In this document: one piece after another, positions 63,652 through 64,000 of the stretch | How positions within the stretch are numbered: the first letter of the stretch is position 1 | Layout of the letters: every line of letters begins with the position of its first letter | Source: G963664835 sp963664835 | GTDB taxonomy: Bacteria; Chloroflexota; UBA6077; FW602-bin22; JBCLEL01 | Direction of reading: 5' to 3' | DNA: 64,000 nucleotides | Assembly: GCA_963664835.2 (NCBI GenBank) | Contig: CAXXUG010000020.1 | Location: 460,179 to 524,178, forward strand | Position numbers and translations under genes: made by a program | Notes under the pieces: model-generated | The model's database searches: none | What the model saw: only the letters and a program-made list of their open reading frames with translations | Told to the model about the DNA's origin: nothing

Positions 63652-64000
63652 TTGATAGGTAGGCTCCAAGCCGGCCTCTTGGTCGTCGCCCTGCTGGGGT
63701 TGGTGGTTGCTTGCGAGGCCGGCGGGGTTGTGCGGCCTACGGCGACGGTGGTCGAGGTGGTGGAATGGCCGGACGAGTGGCCTGTGCCGCCTTTGCCGGT
63801 GATGTCGCTGGAGCACGAGGGTGGGCTAACTCTTGGGGCCCCGCATAGGTACTGCTGGCAGCTCGAGGGCGAGTCGGATCTCGTCTGCGATGGGTTTGGC
63901 AACTGGTCGGGAGTGCGCGACTATCCTGAAGTCGCTGCCGGCGCGAAGATCCCGGTCATTGTCGACGCCGACACGAGACCGACGAAGATGTTCGCTCAGG
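63652..64000 (+). CDS. Putative lipoprotein (partial, runs off the window)
   Basis: Open frame from TTG 63652 to the window end (116 codons). LQAGLLVVALLGLVVACEAG is a lipoprotein signal peptide with lipobox VVAC. The rest (PPLPVMSLEHEGGLTLGAPH, YCWQLEGESDLVCDGFGNWS) has two cysteines and no recognised domain. An in-frame stop at 63589 limits upstream extension, and TTG is the only start codon before the signal peptide. Confidence 0.7.
   Translation, partial: MIGRLQAGLLVVALLGLVVACEAGGVVRPTATVVEVVEWPDEWPVPPLPVMSLEHEGGLTLGAPHRYCWQLEGESDLVCDGFGNWSGVRDYPEVAAGAKIPVIVDADTRPTKMFAQ

Overview
The window looks like a chromosomal piece of an aerobic, GC-rich bacterium. I infer Chloroflexota (SAR202/Dehalococcoidia-like) from the gene mix: a complete unfused nuoA-N operon, an aa3/caa3-type oxidase with cytochrome c fused to CoxB, and exported proteins built on a 'GG..xLGYPxS..W.PE' module that I associate with that phylum. 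No rRNA or other phylogenetic marker is present, so the assignment is an inference.

Layout. 1-14.2 kb (minus strand): the 14-gene respiratory complex I operon nuoABCDEFGHIJKLMN, read from a good promoter at about 14.15-14.18 kb, with nuoN running off the left edge. nuoG and nuoH each carry a single-base frameshift. 14.3-23.7 kb: accessory genes, including two minimal nucleotidyltransferase loci (one frameshifted, one paired with HEPN), a DUF433/DUF5615 toxin-antitoxin pair, YdeI- and FmdB-family proteins, a degenerate J-like domain fused to DUF4062, a large membrane-anchored FG-GAP/ASPIC-UnbV protein and tRNA-His. 23.9-28.1 kb: coxBACD. Electrons from NADH enter through Nuo and leave through this oxidase, so the two clusters form a respiratory chain lacking only the quinol:cytochrome c step. 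28.1-32.3 kb: an unknown protein, a candidate structured RNA with a terminator, a glycoside hydrolase, a HicBA pair and a small membrane protein.

32.3-49.4 kb is the most unusual part. Five blocks of REP-like palindromes (GTAG tetranucleotide followed by a GGGG/CCCC hairpin, often as inverted pairs) surround a RAYT-type Y1 transposase gene. A separate array of about 310-bp repeats surrounds a GIY-YIG nuclease gene, and each unit carries that gene's 3' end. Between and beside these blocks lie four exported proteins that share one uncharacterised module of about 200 residues: two near-identical 877-residue proteins with six cadherin-like domains, one short protein ending in a TP linker, and one GH18 protein with the module at its C terminus.

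49.5-53.8 kb: tatA, moeA, tRNA-Ala, a peroxiredoxin and a DUF418 protein. 53.8-63.4 kb: a defence/TA island with a BsuBI/PstI-type restriction-modification pair (methylase frameshifted), HicAB with a palindromic operator candidate, a zinc alcohol dehydrogenase, a Fic protein, a GmrSD-type type IV restriction protein and a DUF3644 gene broken by an in-frame stop. The island is sprinkled with GATTG-type low-complexity repeats, two remnants of four-helix-bundle genes and a decayed 3' tRNA fragment. A lipoprotein gene runs off the right edge.

Five genes carry single-base lesions (nuoG, nuoH, a nucleotidyltransferase, the methylase, DUF3644). Because two are essential-looking respiratory genes, assembly or sequencing errors must be considered before calling pseudogenes.
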